Part shown: in pieces, positions 1 through 10,139 of the stretch
Layout of the letters: each line of letters opens with the position of its first letter
Position numbering within the stretch: the stretch's first letter is position 1
DNA from: Carallia brachiata
Taxonomy: Eukaryota; Streptophyta; Magnoliopsida; Malpighiales; Rhizophoraceae
Assembly: GCA_021464245.1 (NCBI GenBank)
Contig: JADCRB010000106.1
Location: 2,414,443-2,478,442 of the forward strand
Direction: 5' to 3'
DNA length: 64,000 nt
The notes under the pieces: model-generated
What the model was told of the DNA's origin: nothing
Database searches by the model: none
Seen by the model: the letters and a program-made list of their open reading frames with translations, nothing else
Made by a program: the position numbers and the translations under genes

Positions 1-30
1 TCATTAAGAGAGTTAGATATCTACTCTCAG
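1..30. other. Unassigned sequence left of the 18S fragment
   Basis: These bases do not align by eye with the 18S sequence that should precede the next segment. Compare 6935-6955, where the same 18S region reads normally. They may be another filler or junction sequence cut by the window edge. No function can be given. Confidence 0.4.
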
Positions 31-484
31 ATGCAGAGGTCATCCTCTGTGGCCAACTTCTTAGAGGGACTATGGCCTTCTAGGCCAAGGAAGTTTGAGG
101 CAATAACAGGTCTGTGATGCCCTTAGATGTTATGGGCTGCACGCATGCTACACTGATATATTCAACGAGTCTATAGCCTTGGCCGACAAGCCCGGGTAAT
201 CTTTCAAATTTCATCGTGATGGGGGTAGATCATTGCAATTGTTGGTCTTCAATGAGGAATTCCTAGTAAGCACGAGTCATCAGCTCACGTTGACTACGTC
301 CTTGCCCTTTGTACAAACCGTCCGTTGCTCCTACCGATTGAATGGTCCGATGAAGTGTTCGGATCGCGGCGACCTAGGCGGTTCGCCGCCGGCGACGTCG
401 TGAGAAGTCCACTTAACCTTATTATTTAGAGGAAGGAGAAGTAATAACAAGGTTTCCGTAGGTGAACCTGTGGAAGGATCATTG
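31..484 (+). rRNA. 18S rRNA 3' fragment, degenerate
   Basis: This is the 3' third of the plant small-subunit rRNA and ends at the normal 18S/ITS1 boundary (GGAAGGATCATTG). Helix 44 and the 3'-terminal helices are recognisable. Several universal bases are changed. The segment GTCGTAACAAGG near the 3' end reads GTAATAACAAGG, and the decoding-site segment ACACACCGCCCGTCGCTCC reads ACAAACCGTCCGTTGCTCC. Most changes are C-to-T or G-to-A at former CG sites, which argues for a silenced pseudogene rather than a working rRNA. The 5' two thirds of this 18S are absent. The segment leads directly into ITS1, 5.8S, ITS2 and 26S in normal order. Confidence 0.93.
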
Positions 485-735
485 TCGAAACCTCTGCCCA
501 GCAGAACGACCCGTGAACAAGTTAACATCACATGATGCGGGGTGTGCATTGGTCCATGGGCACCCGCAAGCTGCAGCGTCTATCGTGAGGCCGACCGCTC
601 GTCGGTCGCCCCCACGGCACGAACAACAAAGCCCCGGCACAAGTCGCGCCAAGCAAATAAAAAATTGAAAGGCAATGCCCTGTCTCCCTGGGAACAGAGC
701 GCGGTCGGGGCATTGGACCTCCACAATGAGAATCT
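485..735 (+). other. ITS1 (internal transcribed spacer 1)
   Basis: This is the spacer between 18S and 5.8S, about 250 bp, a usual angiosperm length. Around 632-652 it carries a form of the conserved angiosperm ITS1 motif: GGCAC, a short spacer, then GCGCCAAG and an AA-containing tail. This is the best taxonomic clue in the window. The inverted copy at 47006-47257 is clearly homologous but diverged. Confidence 0.85.
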
Positions 736-897
736 AAACGACTCACAGCAACGGATATCTCAGCTCTCGCATTGATGAAGAACGTAGCGAAATGCGATAC
801 CTGGTGTGAATTGTAGAATCCTGCGAACCATCGAGTCTTTGAACGGAAGTTGCGCCCGAAGCCTTCTGGCCAAAGGCACGTTAGCCTAGGTGTCACA
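736..897 (+). rRNA. 5.8S rRNA, degenerate
   Basis: This is the 5.8S rRNA, which pairs with the 5' end of 26S in the large subunit. The length of about 162 is normal and the core GATGAAGAACGTAGCGAAAT is intact. Conserved positions are altered: ACTCTCGGCAACGG reads ACTCACAGCAACGG, GCATCGATG reads GCATTGATG, and GAACGCAAG reads GAACGGAAG. These changes suggest loss of constraint. The 3' end was placed by comparison with the usual GTGTCAC terminus and could be off by a few bases. Confidence 0.92.
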
Positions 898-1102
898 CAA
901 CATTGCCCACCCCACCACTGAATTGATGGGGTTCCGTTCGGTGACCGAAGATGGCCTCCCATGTGCCCGGCATCATGGTTGGCCCAAAAACCATGTCCCC
1001 GACGACGTTTGCCTCGACAACAGTGGTTGAGAGACCCTGGCACAGTGTCCTAAGGCCACGTCGTCGCTCCGCACTCTTACGAACCCAACCATTTCTCGTA
1101 TT
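898..1102 (+). other. ITS2 (internal transcribed spacer 2)
   Basis: This is the spacer between 5.8S and 26S, about 205 bp, a usual plant length. Its position between recognisable 5.8S and 26S sequence defines it. The reverse-strand homologue is at 46636-46844. I did not test whether the four-helix ITS2 fold is preserved. Confidence 0.82.
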
Positions 1103-1341
1103 GCAACCTCAGGTCAGGCAGGATCACCAGCTGAGTTCAAACATATCAATAAGCGAAGGAAAAGAAACTTACGAGGATTTCTTTAGAAACAGTGAGCGAA
1201 CCAGAAACAGCCCACATTGAGAATTAGGCCCCCTCGACGTCCGAATTGTAGTATGGAGAAGCGTCCTCAGCGGTGGACGAGGCCCAAGTACCCTAGAATC
1301 GGGCGCGAGAGAGGGTGAGAGCCCCATCATACCCAGACCCT
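1103..1341 (+). rRNA. 26S rRNA 5' fragment, truncated by satellite
   Basis: This is the first about 240 nt of the large-subunit rRNA. It begins near the ACCTCAGGTCAGGC start and includes the segment that pairs with 5.8S (CATATCAATAAGCG). It stops inside the D1 region at GACCCTAAG, where satellite A begins at once. The remaining about 3.1 kb of 26S does not follow. Conserved stretches are damaged: AGTAACGGCGAGCGAACC reads GAAACAGTGAGCGAACC. The piece is a pseudogene remnant. Confidence 0.92.
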
Positions 1342-4300
1342 AAGGCTAGACGATAGCAACAATAAAAGTACACTCCCTACTAGCACGAGTATAAAAGAGA
1401 GACAGCAACAGCAAATCATAATACTTCCCCGCATGAGTATGAGGGGCAAGACAACAACAATAGCAAAACCAAACTCCATATCCACACGAGGATAAAAGCC
1501 GAAACGACAACAGTAAAAGTAGACTCTTTTCCCGCAAGAGTAAAAAAAGTGACAAGAACAACAGAAAAACCAGCCCACTTGCCCGCACGAGCATTAAAGC
1601 TGAGACGGCATCAACAGCAAAAGTAGACTCTTTGCCCTCAAGAGTATAAAAGGCAAAAAGTACAACAACAAAGCATGCTCTTAGCCAGCACAAATATAAA
1701 AGATGAGTTAGCAACAACAACAACAACAAAACCAGTCCCCTTGCCCACATAACTATAAAAGGTGAGACGGCAACAACAACTGCATACTCCTTGCTCGCAC
1801 AAGTATGAAAGGTGAGACGACAACAATAAAGCATGCACCTTACCCCTACAACTATAAAAGGCGAGATGACAACTGCAACAAAAGTAGACTCCTTAAAAGT
1901 GCGAGTGTAAAAGGCGAGACGACAACAACAAAAAATGCATACTCCTTGCATGCACAAGTATAAAAGGCGAGACGGCAACAACAAAGCATGCTCCCTTACT
2001 TCCACGAGTACAAAAGTTGAGCCGGCATTAGCAAAGCTTAGTCTTTGCCCGCATGAGTATAAAAGGCAAATCAGTAACAACAACAAAAACTAGTGTCCTT
2101 GTCAGCACGAGTATAAAAAGCGATATAGTAGCAACAACTAAAGCAGACTCGTTGGCCGCAATAGTATAGAAGGTAAAAGTCCAACTACAAAAGCATACTT
2201 AATGCCCATATAAGTATAAAAGGTGAGACGGGAACAATAGCATAAACTGAACGAGTGTAAAAGGCGAGGCAGCAACAACAGTAAATTCAGACTCTTTGCC
2301 TGCAAGAGTAAAAAAGGCGACAAGTACTACAACAAAACCAGACTCTTTGTCTGCACGAGCATAAAAGTCGAGATGGCAACAGCAGCAAAAGTATACTCCT
2401 TGCCTGCAAGAGCATAAAAGGCGAAAAGTAAAACAACTAAAGTATACTCCTTACCTGCATGATTAGAAAAGATGAGACAGTAACCACAGCAAAACAGACT
2501 CTTAGCCTGCACAAGTGAAAGGGCTAAACGACGGGCTAAACGACACCAACAACAAAAACAGACTCTTTTCCCACATAGGTATAAAATATGAGATAGCAAC
2601 AACAAAGCATACTCTTTGCCCGCACCAGCATAAACGGCATGACAGCAACAACAAAGCATGTTGCTTGCCCACACAAGAATGAAAAGCAGCACATTAACAA
2701 CAACAAAACCAAGCTTCCTGCCCGTACGATTATAAAAGGCGAGGCTACAATAACAATAAAAGCATACTTGCTGCCATCATGAGTATAAAAGGCGACATGA
2801 AAACAGTAAAGCATACTCCTTAACCGCAGGAGTATAAAAGGTGACACGACAACAGTAAAGCATACTCCTTACCAGCATGAGTATAAAAGACGAGACAACA
2901 ACAACAACAAAAGCAGACTCCCTGCCTGTAAGAAGTATAACCAGAAAAGTACACTCTTTGCCTGCACAAGTATAAAAGGCAAGATGATAACAACAACAAA
3001 TCTAAACTTTCTGCCTGCAAGGGCATAAAAGGCGAGATAGCAATAACAACAAAAGTAGACTTTTTGCCCATAAGAGTATAAAAGGCAAAATGTACAACAA
3101 TAAATGTATGCTCTTTGCCCATACGTGTATAAAAGGTGAGACGGCAACAACAGCAAAGCAAACACCAAGCCTGCAAGACTATAAAAGGCAAGATGGCAAC
3201 AACAACAAAACCAAACTCCTTGCCTGCAAAAGTATAAAAGATGATAAGTACAACAACAAAAGTATACTCCTCACCTAACTGAGTATAAAAGGCGAGAGAA
3301 CAACTACAACAAAAGCAAATTCCTTGCCCATGCGAGTATAAAAGGCGCGATGGCAACAACAACAAAATCATACTCCTTGCACACATGAGTACAAAAGGGG
3401 AGACGACAATAGTGAAGCATACTCCTTACCCGCAAGAGAATAAAAGGCGAAACAGCAACAACAAACCATGTACCTTACCCGCACAAGTATAAAAGGCGAG
3501 ACAGCAACAACAACAAAACCAGACTCCTTGCCCGCGCGAGTGTAAAAGACGAGACGATACAAGAATAAAAGGCGAGACGGTACCAACAACAAAAGCATAC
3601 TCCTTACCAGCACGAGTGTAAAAATCGAGTCGGTAACAACAACAAAACTAGTATCCATGCCCACACGAGTATAAAAGGCGAGACAGCAACACCAACAAAA
3701 GCAGACTCCTTGCCCACAATAGTATAAAAGGTAATAGGTCCAACAACAAAAGCATACTCAATGCCTGCATGAGTACAAAAGGTGAGACGACAGCAAAAGC
3801 AAAGCAGACTCTTAACCCGCACAAGAATGAAAGGCGAGATGGCAACAACAGTAAAAATAGACTCTTTGCCCGCAAGAGTAAAGAAGGCGACAAGTACAAC
3901 AATAAAATCAGACTCCTTACTTGCACGAACATGAAAATTGAGATAGCAACACCAACAAAAGTAGACTCCTTGCCCGCAAGAGTATAAAAGGCAAAAAGTA
4001 AAACAACAAAGGTATACTACTTGCTTGCACAAGTATAAAAGGAGAGACAATGACTACAATAAAATAGACTCCTAGCCCGCACGAGTTAAAAGCCTAGACA
4101 GCAACAACAACAAACGTAGACTCCTTATCGACAAAAGTAGACTCCTTGCCCGCAAGAGTATAAAAAGCAAACTGTACAACAACAAAAATACATTCCTTAC
4201 CTGCACAAGTATAAATGGCAAGACGATAGCAGCAACAAAACCAGACTCCCTGCTTGCACAAGTATAAAAGGCGAGACGACAACAACAACAAAATCAGACT

Positions 4301-4626
4301 CCTTGCCTGTAAGAGTATAAAAGGTGAAAAGTACAGCAACAAAAGTATGCACTTTGCCTGTATGAGAATAAAAAGCAAGACGGAAACAACATCAAAGCAA
4401 ACACCTAGCCCGTACGAGCATAAAAAGCAAGACAGCAACAACAACAAAAGCAGGCTCCTTGCCCGCAAGAGTATAAAATATGACAAGTACAATAACAAAA
4501 GTGTACTCCTCGCTAGACCAAGTATAAAAGGCAAGATGGCAACAACAACAAAAGGACTTCTTGCCTGCAAGAGGAAAAGGCGAAAAGTTGAAGAAAAAAA
4601 GTATACTCCTTGCTCGCTCGAATATA
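1342..4626 (+). repeat. Satellite array A (about 52-bp monomers)
   Basis: This is a head-to-tail array of about 63 diverged monomers with a period of mostly 49-57 bp. On the + strand the consensus runs as a CAACAACAA stretch, then AGACTCCTTGCCCGCACGAG, then TATAAAAGGCGAGACGG. Monomer variants are interspersed: one has GCAAAAAGTACAACAAC upstream of GTATACTCC and usually follows a CAAGAGTATAAAAGG unit; another is shorter and has GCAAAGCATACTCC. The array starts inside 26S and ends inside a retrotransposon integrase. By monomer order and sequence, 1342 to about 3540 is an inverted copy of the start of array D, with about 3.2 kb missing. No coding function is supported. Confidence 0.95.
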
Positions 4627-5074
4627 AACTTACTCCCCAAATTTGGAAGGAGATCAACAGCAAGTCAGTGCTTCGTGGACTGGTTCCAAAGTATGACGGT
4701 CCCTTCACAGTGGAGAAGAAAGTTGGCAATGTTGCATACAAGTTGCAATTTCCAAAAAGATTGAAGGTATATCCAACCTTCCATATGAGTTTCTTAAAGC
4801 CCTTCTACGAGGAAGCGGGCAATGAGCCTTCAAGGAAACAAGCTTGGCATGCACCGCCTACAACCAGAACTGAGTTCTAGCGTGAAGTGGAGAGAATCCT
4901 GGACCACCAAACGCATGGGCAAAGTAAGAAGAACAGGCGGTTTGAGTACTTGGTGAAGTGGAAGAATGCCCTAGACAGCGAGGTAAGCTAGGAAAAAGAT
5001 GTGACTCTATGGTAGTTTGAGAAGCAGGTGGAAAACTACCTTTCAACCCTACCAATGAGGATGTTGGCTTCAAC
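4627..5074 (+). pseudogene. Ty3/Gypsy integrase C-terminus with chromodomain, broken
   Basis: This is the 3' end of a retrotransposon pol gene. The frame reads through the integrase C-terminal module (KYDGPF, VGNVAYKL, HMSFLKPF) into a chromodomain-like segment (SKKNRRFEYLVKWK). In chromoviruses this region tethers the integration complex to chromatin. In-frame stops follow TRTEF near 4878 and occur twice more in the chromodomain around 4988-5025, so the protein is not made intact. Everything upstream of the integrase C-terminus has been replaced by satellite A. A purine-rich tract and a 3' LTR follow directly, as expected at the 3' end of an element. The clade within chromoviruses was not determined. 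Confidence 0.88.
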
Positions 5075-5088
5075 AAGTGGGGGTGGTT
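5075..5088 (+). other. Polypurine tract before the 3' LTR
   Basis: The tract AAGTGGGGGTGGTT immediately precedes the TG that opens the LTR. Polypurine tracts prime plus-strand DNA synthesis in LTR retrotransposons. The same motif lies at 35547-35560 before another LTR of this family. It is not a pure purine run, because three T residues interrupt it. Confidence 0.65.
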
Positions 5089-5475
5089 TGTTAGTCCCTT
5101 GAACACTTAGCATGCTGGAGTTAGTGGAACCTTACACCAATTCTTAGCATTGGATTTTGGAGTGGTTGGGCACTCCTTGAGGCAAGATGAAAGCTGAGAG
5201 GGTTAGCGTAGGCAAAAGCCTACATGTGGGTCCCAGTGTGGACCAAGGTTGGGGCTGGACAAAATATGCTAGGCTACATGTTCATGGCCTCCATCAAATG
5301 GGCTATGGCCTTGGGCTAAGAAGCCCAAAACATGAGACTAGGTCTTGGCCAAGTCTGCATGGCATTGCATGGCACCGACTCTCCTACGACGTGTAGAACA
5401 TGGGGACATGTGAGTGTGGCTTAATCCAGTAGGCCGAGCACTGGGATAATGCTCATCCGATCGCGCATCGCTACG

Positions 5476-5557
5476 GATCGTGGGTAGATAAGGCTTATCG
5501 AGATCAAGTGATGGATGATCGTGGGAGATAAGGCTTATCAAGATCAAGTCATGGATA
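5476..5557 (+). repeat. Two-unit 41-bp repeat in LTR U3
   Basis: Two units of about 41 bp begin with GATCGTGGG at 5476 and 5517. Each carries GATAAGGCTTATC, a near-perfect palindrome containing GATAAGG (5487-5499 and 5527-5539). Further GATCATGGG-like degenerate units follow toward the TATA box. The position in U3 upstream of the TATA box suggests promoter or enhancer elements, and GATAAGG resembles plant I-box/GATA sites. Factor binding is an inference. Related sequence is present in the LTR at 39664-40500. Confidence 0.6.
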
Positions 5558-5648
5558 AGATCATGGGAAGATGAGGATGATCAACCATGATAGAGATCAT
5601 GGGGGGATAATGTTTATCTCCAAGCCCTTGATAGCTAGGGGTGTCAGC

Positions 5649-5656
5649 TATATATA
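5649..5656 (+). promoter_or_regulatory. LTR TATA box
   Basis: TATATATA is followed by GACCC within the LTR, downstream of the GATAAGG repeats and about 120 bp before AATAAA. This spacing fits a Pol II core promoter that starts the element's genomic RNA. The LTR at 10140-10977 has a diverged form at about 10438-10445 on the - strand. Confidence 0.6.
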
Positions 5657-5769
5657 GACCCTATGGGTTTATCATTTGTACTCAGTAAGAGAGAAATCAT
5701 TGAGCGATAAAGAGTGAAACACTGTCGAGAGTTCAGTGGCTGTTCCTTTGGATTACTTTAAGTTAATGT

Positions 5770-5775
5770 AATAAA
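5770..5775 (+). terminator. LTR polyadenylation signal AATAAA
   Basis: AATAAA lies in the region following the putative transcription start, the usual place for the R-region cleavage/polyadenylation signal. It is kept in the + strand LTR fragment near 47480. Confidence 0.5.
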
Positions 5776-5945
5776 GGTTGGGAAAGGTTCCCGTATATGC
5801 TCTTGTGTCTCTTTTGAGTGTGTGAGTGGTGTGCCTACTTACAAAGTTCCATTGTGAAATCCTTGTGTGTGCAGTTAGATGAGACTAAGTGTGACTTAGT
5901 GCCATCATAAGGCAAAATTTGAGTGAGAAAATTAGCCTTGTGACA

Positions 5946-5950
5946 CCTAC
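5946..5950 (+). other. Target-site pentamer CCTAC at LTR/18S junction 1
   Basis: CCTAC is native 18S sequence (from ...GTGGCCTACCATGG...). Here it directly follows the CA end of the LTR. At 40501-40505 the same pentamer, on the other strand, precedes the 5' end of an LTR. Five-base duplications are normal for Ty3/Gypsy integration. Confidence 0.8.
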
Positions 5951-7254
5951 CATAGTGGCGACAAGTAACAGGAATTGGGGTTCCATTTCAGAGAGGGAGC
6001 CTGAGAAACGGCTACCACATCCAAGAAAGGTAGTAGGCAAGCAAATTATCCAATCCTGACACGAGGAGGTAGTGACAATAAATAACAATACCGAGCTCTT
6101 ACGAGTCTAGTAATTGGAAGGAGTACAATCTAAATCGCTTAACGAGGATCCATTGGAGGGCAAGTCTAGTGCCAGCAGTCGCGGTAATTCCAACTCCAAT
6201 GGCATATATTTAAGTTGTTATAGTTAAAAAATCGCAGTTGGACCTTGGGATGCGTCGATCGGTCTATCTTTTGGTGTGCACCTTTCACCTTGTCCCTTCT
6301 ATTGGTGAGCGCTTCTGGCCTTAATTGGCTTAGTTGTGCCTCCGGTGTTGTTACTTTGAAGAAATTAGAGTGCTCAAAGCAAGCTTATGCTCTGGATACA
6401 TTACCATGGGATAACATCATAGGATTTTGATCCTATTTTTTGGCCTTCAGGATCAGAGTAATGATTCATAGGGACAGTCGGGGGCATTCGTATTTCATAG
6501 TCATAGGTAACATTCTTGGATTTATGAAAGACGAACAACTCGAAAGCATTTGGAAGGATGTTTTCATTAATGAAGAATGAAAGTTGGAGGGTCAAAGATG
6601 ATCAAATACCATTATAGTCTCAACCATAAACGATGCCAACTAGGGATTGGTAAGAGTTGCTTTTAGGACTCCACGGTGCCTTATGAGAAATCAAAGTCTT
6701 TGGGTTCCGAGGGGAGTATGGTCGCAAGGCTGTAACTTAGAGGAATTGACAGAAGGGCACCACCAGGAGTGGAGCCTGCGGCTTAATTTGACTCGACACG
6801 GGGAAACTTACTAGGTCTAGACATAGTAAGGATTGACAGATTGAGAGCTCTTTCTTGATTCTATGGGTGGTGGGGCAAGGTCGTTCTTAGTTGGTGGAGC
6901 GATTTGTCTGGTTAATTCCGTTAACGAACAAGACCTCAGCCTGTTAACTATCTATGCAGATGTGATCCTCTGTGGCCAACTTCTTAGAGGGACTATGGCT
7001 TTCTAGGCCAAGGAAGTTGAGGCAATAATAGGTCTATGATGCCCTTAGATTTTCTAAGCCGCCTGAGTGCTACACTGATGTATTCAATTGGTCCATAGCC
7101 TTGGCCGACTGGCCTGGGTAATCTTTGAAATTTCGTCATGATGGAGATAGATCATTAATTGTTGCTCTTCATTGAGGAATTCCTAATAAGTGTGAGATAT
7201 AAGCTCGTGTTGACTACAACCCTGCCCTTTGTACACACTACCTGTCGCCCATCC
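5946..7254 (+). rRNA. 18S rRNA internal fragment (from about nt 353 to the 3' domain), degenerate
   Basis: This is about 1.3 kb of 18S starting at CCTACCATAG, right at the LTR end, and running through the 530-loop region, the central domain and most of the 3' domain. It stops in the decoding-site region near GTCGCCCATCC, where antisense retrotransposon sequence starts. The first about 350 nt and the 3' end are missing. The universally conserved GCCAGCAGCCGCGGTAATTC reads with AGTCGCGG in place of AGCCGCGG, and CACACCGCCCGTC reads CACACTACCTGTC. It is a pseudogene fragment. Confidence 0.94.
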
Positions 7255-8470
7255 TTACCCACGTGAAATCATACTCAAACAAGAACTCCTACCATTGAGG
7301 TTATCATGCAAAAAGCTTTTTCTAAGTGTAAAGAATGTGTTTGCCACATTGTTGGTCTAAACCACGAACCTGGTACCCAGCAAGTACATCCTCCAAGTGC
7401 AAAGACAATGCACCACTACAAGCATTTCCTTCTTATGAGCCAAGTAGTACTGCTCTGGGTGGTTTCTTGCACCAATACCCCTCGAATGGCTTTTTTCGGA
7501 CGTCAATCAGTACCAGAAAAGGCAACTCGAAGTCTAGCAGCCTCAGGACCAACTCCGTGGACACTGCTACCTTCAACTTGTCAAAGGCTTGCTAAAATCT
7601 GTGGTCTACCTCTATGGTCTACCCTTTTTAGCAAGTCTATTGATGGGGCCACCTTTTTGAGTAACCCTGCATGAACTTCCTGTAGTAGTTAGACAAGCCA
7701 AGAAAAGACCTCAACTCCAACACTTTTGTAGGGGGTTACCACTCCACTATTGCCTGGACTTTTCTCTAATCCATTTTTACGTGCCCTTGACTTGCCCTAT
7801 AGCCCAAGAACATAATCTGTCACTAAGCAAACTCACACTTTTTTTTTTTACATATAATTGGTGCTCTCTCAACCTAGACAACACCAACCTTAGGTGGGAC
7901 AAGTGATCCTCTAGGGACTCACTATATACAATAATATCATCAAGAAAATGACCACAAAATGATCAATAAAGTCATGAAATACATGATTCATCAAATTACA
8001 GAAAGTAGCAGGGGCATTAGCCAACCGAATGACATCACTAGGAATTTGTAAGAGCTATAGCAAGTGATGCATGTCCTTTTCCCTTCATCTCCTTCAGTAA
8101 TTTTGACCTACTAATATCCAGACTGCATAACCAGCTTGGTGAAATATGAGGCTCTGGCCAGTCTATCAAACAAGTCAGCAATCAATGGAATAGAATACTT
8201 GTTCTTCACTGTTACTTTGTTTAATGCCCTATAATCTACACACATCTGTAGGGAGCCATCGTGTTTCTTCTAAAACAATACTAGGGCACCATATGGCTCT
8301 TTGGAGGGCTGAATTAGGCGTACATCCAGCAACTCCGTCAACTGCTTCCTTAGTTCTACTAACTCTAGCAGACTCATGCGGTATGGAGCTTGTGCTAGTG
8401 GTTTGGAACCAGGCACCGAATTGATCTTATGGTCAGTGGCACACCTCAGGAGAAGACACTTGGGGAGTTC
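7255..8470 (-). pseudogene. Gypsy reverse transcriptase and RNase H remnant (element 2)
   Basis: Read on the - strand, this encodes the start of RT (PYRMSLLELVELRKQL near 8400, IQPSKEPYGA), then NKVTVKNK and [13 protein letters not shown] near 8170, a catalytic-box region reading FLDD near 7944, and RNase H-related sequence from about 7680 to 7255. Frameshifts and stops break it, for example soon after ARASYFTKL. The canonical YLDD is FLDD here. The gene ends abruptly at 7255 against 18S, so connection and integrase are missing. It is more decayed than the RT at 36600-37188 of the same family. Order on the - strand from 10977 is LTR, gag, protease, RT, RNase H. Confidence 0.85.
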
Positions 8471-9060
8471 GAGAGGCATCACATCATTGAACTCACCCAA
8501 CAGATCTACAACACTATTAGGCACCTCCACAACAATGCCTTCTTTAATCTCCATCAAAGCTACAAGGTAGGTGACTGCTCCCTTCTTTGGACCACAATCC
8601 ACCTTCATAGCTAATAGCATACTTCCTGACTTCCCACCAATACTGGAAGAGGGAGTGAATATTTCAGAAACATAACATGGATGATCCTCATGCATGCTCA
8701 TGAGACTACCTGAGTGAGCCAACAGAGCAACTTTTACACTCACAAAGAAATCTACTCCAGTATTATATCAACATCATCTAAAGGCACCACAGTGAAGTTA
8801 AGTTTACCAAACCAAGTACCAATAGTTACCTTCACACCTAATGCCATGCCAAGCACCTCCCGAGCTGCTAAGTTGATTGCCTTCATTCGACTTCTAGTTT
8901 TGGTGACTTTTAGACCCAATGACTCCACCATCCTCTTAACAAAGAAGTTGTGGGTAGCACCCGTGTCATCCATCGCCATCAACTCCTTATTACTGAGCCC
9001 AATCTTCACATACATCAAGCTGAATTATGGGGCATGTCCAGCTTGCACAGCACTCACCAA
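8471..9060 (-). pseudogene. Gypsy aspartic protease and protease-RT linker (element 2)
   Basis: On the - strand a readable frame from about 9018 contains MYVKIGLSNKELMAMDDTGATHNF, which includes the retropepsin active-site triad DTG followed by ATHNF, and then LGLKVTK and the ILE end near 8752. The protease would cleave the Gag-Pol polyprotein. A second readable stretch (8743-8471) continues toward RT with a conserved linker. A break separates the two stretches. The DTG triad is intact here (8957-8968), whereas in the related copy at about 37260 a 2-nt insertion shifts the frame just after ADT. Confidence 0.82.
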
Positions 9061-10113
9061 CTAAAGAGGATTGACCCGAGAGGTGCCAACATCATTCGAG
9101 ATGCTACTTTTGCCACTCTCCTCAGCAACTATGGCACTTAACTTCTCCCTCTTTGGACACTCTTTCGGCTTGCATGGTCCATTATAGATGAAACAAACAG
9201 AGTTAGACTTGCCTTTATCTTGTTTTTGGTAGACGACTGTGCCTTTATCCTTGCCGCCACCGTTGTACTTACCCCTCTTGCCCTCCTTTTTCTTTTTGGC
9301 CTTATCCTTGGGCTACTTCCCAGCATCTAAATGAGAGGACTTGTTGATCCAAAAATCAACAAAACCATTAGCCACAACCATTGCAGAATGTAGGTCCTTC
9401 ACACCTTGCCTTCTAAGCTCGAGTTAAACCTAAGGTTGTAGACTGGAAAGGAAATTGAAAAGCTTGTTCTCATCTGACATATTTTGGGTGTCAAGCATCA
9501 AGGAACTGAATTCCTTCACATAGTCATGTACTGTGCCATTTTGCTTCAACTTCTTTAGGGACTTCCTCGCAACCCATGATGTATTACAAGGCAAAAACTA
9601 GTCCTTCAACTCCTTTTTTAGGCTCTCCCACATCTCGATCTTAGACTTGCCTGCACTTCCATTGTCATCCAACTGAGTCTGCCACCACAGCTTGGTGTCC
9701 TTGGCTAGATACACGCTGGTCAGATTGACCTTCTTGTCATCTAGCACTCGACAGCTTGAAATACTGTTCCATGTCTCATAGGAAATTCTTAATCTCTGTG
9801 GCATCCCTTGCTTCCTTGAAGGCTTTAAGCTCCAACACCTTCATCTTGGTCGAGCCAACCATAACATCTCTGCCTGGTTGAGAGGCTACACCTTCTTGAG
9901 GATGGCTATTTCTACTACCATCTCATCAAGCCAAAAAGCTATGTTTGAAGAGGCCACCACCTCATGTTGTCGCTGTAGATAGATTATATATTTCTCATGG
10001 AGCGCCAAAGTTTAGAACATAGTGAAATTTGGATCCTCTGAAAGATTGCCAAGTATCTCAAAATGCTTGGCTATGCAGACACGAACTGCATCAAGACCCA
10101 AACGACCTGCCAT
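9061..10113 (-). pseudogene. Gypsy gag remnant (element 2)
   Basis: The gag start codon is placed at 10113-10111 (MAGRLGLDAV), just after the primer-binding site, and matches the starts at 39634 and 47682. The Retrotrans_gag-like core is visible: NLTSVYLAKDTKLWWQTQLDD near 9720, then FLPC and KKLK. Stops interrupt the frame, for example FTMF* about 120 nt after the start. The zinc knuckle near 9180 reads CFIYNGPCKPKEC. Compared with the intact family form CFICNGPHRAKEC it has lost the second Cys and the His, so RNA binding by this motif would be lost. Confidence 0.85.
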
Positions 10114-10127
10114 TAGTCAAACCTTTA

Positions 10128-10138
10128 TTCTCTGATAG
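10128..10138 (-). other. Primer-binding site, initiator-Met tRNA type (element 2)
   Basis: Two bases after the LTR end, the - strand reads CTATCAGAGA, a degenerate form of TGGTATCAGAGC. That sequence is complementary to the 3' end of plant initiator tRNA-Met and is common as a primer-binding site. The better copy is at 39650-39661. Confidence 0.6.
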
Positions 10139-10139
10139 C

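Larger units (their letters stand above)
5089..5945 (+). mobile_element. LTR of the chromodomain Gypsy family, copy 1 (3' LTR)
   Basis: This is an 857-bp long terminal repeat beginning TGTTAGTCCC and ending GTGACA, giving the expected TG...CA ends with a 3-bp terminal inverted repeat. It lies just after the polypurine tract and abuts an 18S fragment at CCTAC. Homologues are at 10140-10977 (-), 39664-40500 (-), 35561-36093 (+, deleted) and 47380-47655 (+, 5' truncated). Inside are a two-unit palindrome-containing repeat (5476-5557), a TATA box (5649-5656) and an AATAAA signal (5770-5775), consistent with a U3-R-U5 layout. Confidence 0.9.

Noticed and set aside
31..1341. Functional 45S rDNA transcription unit
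   Set aside because: 18S and 26S are truncated and conserved CG positions in 18S and 5.8S are mutated. No promoter lies upstream in the window.
4627..5945. Endogenous pararetrovirus
   Set aside because: Gene order gag-protease-RT-RNase H-integrase, a chromodomain, LTRs with TG...CA, a polypurine tract and an initiator-Met primer-binding site all indicate a Ty3/Gypsy LTR retrotransposon. No movement-protein or coat-protein domain of a pararetrovirus was seen.
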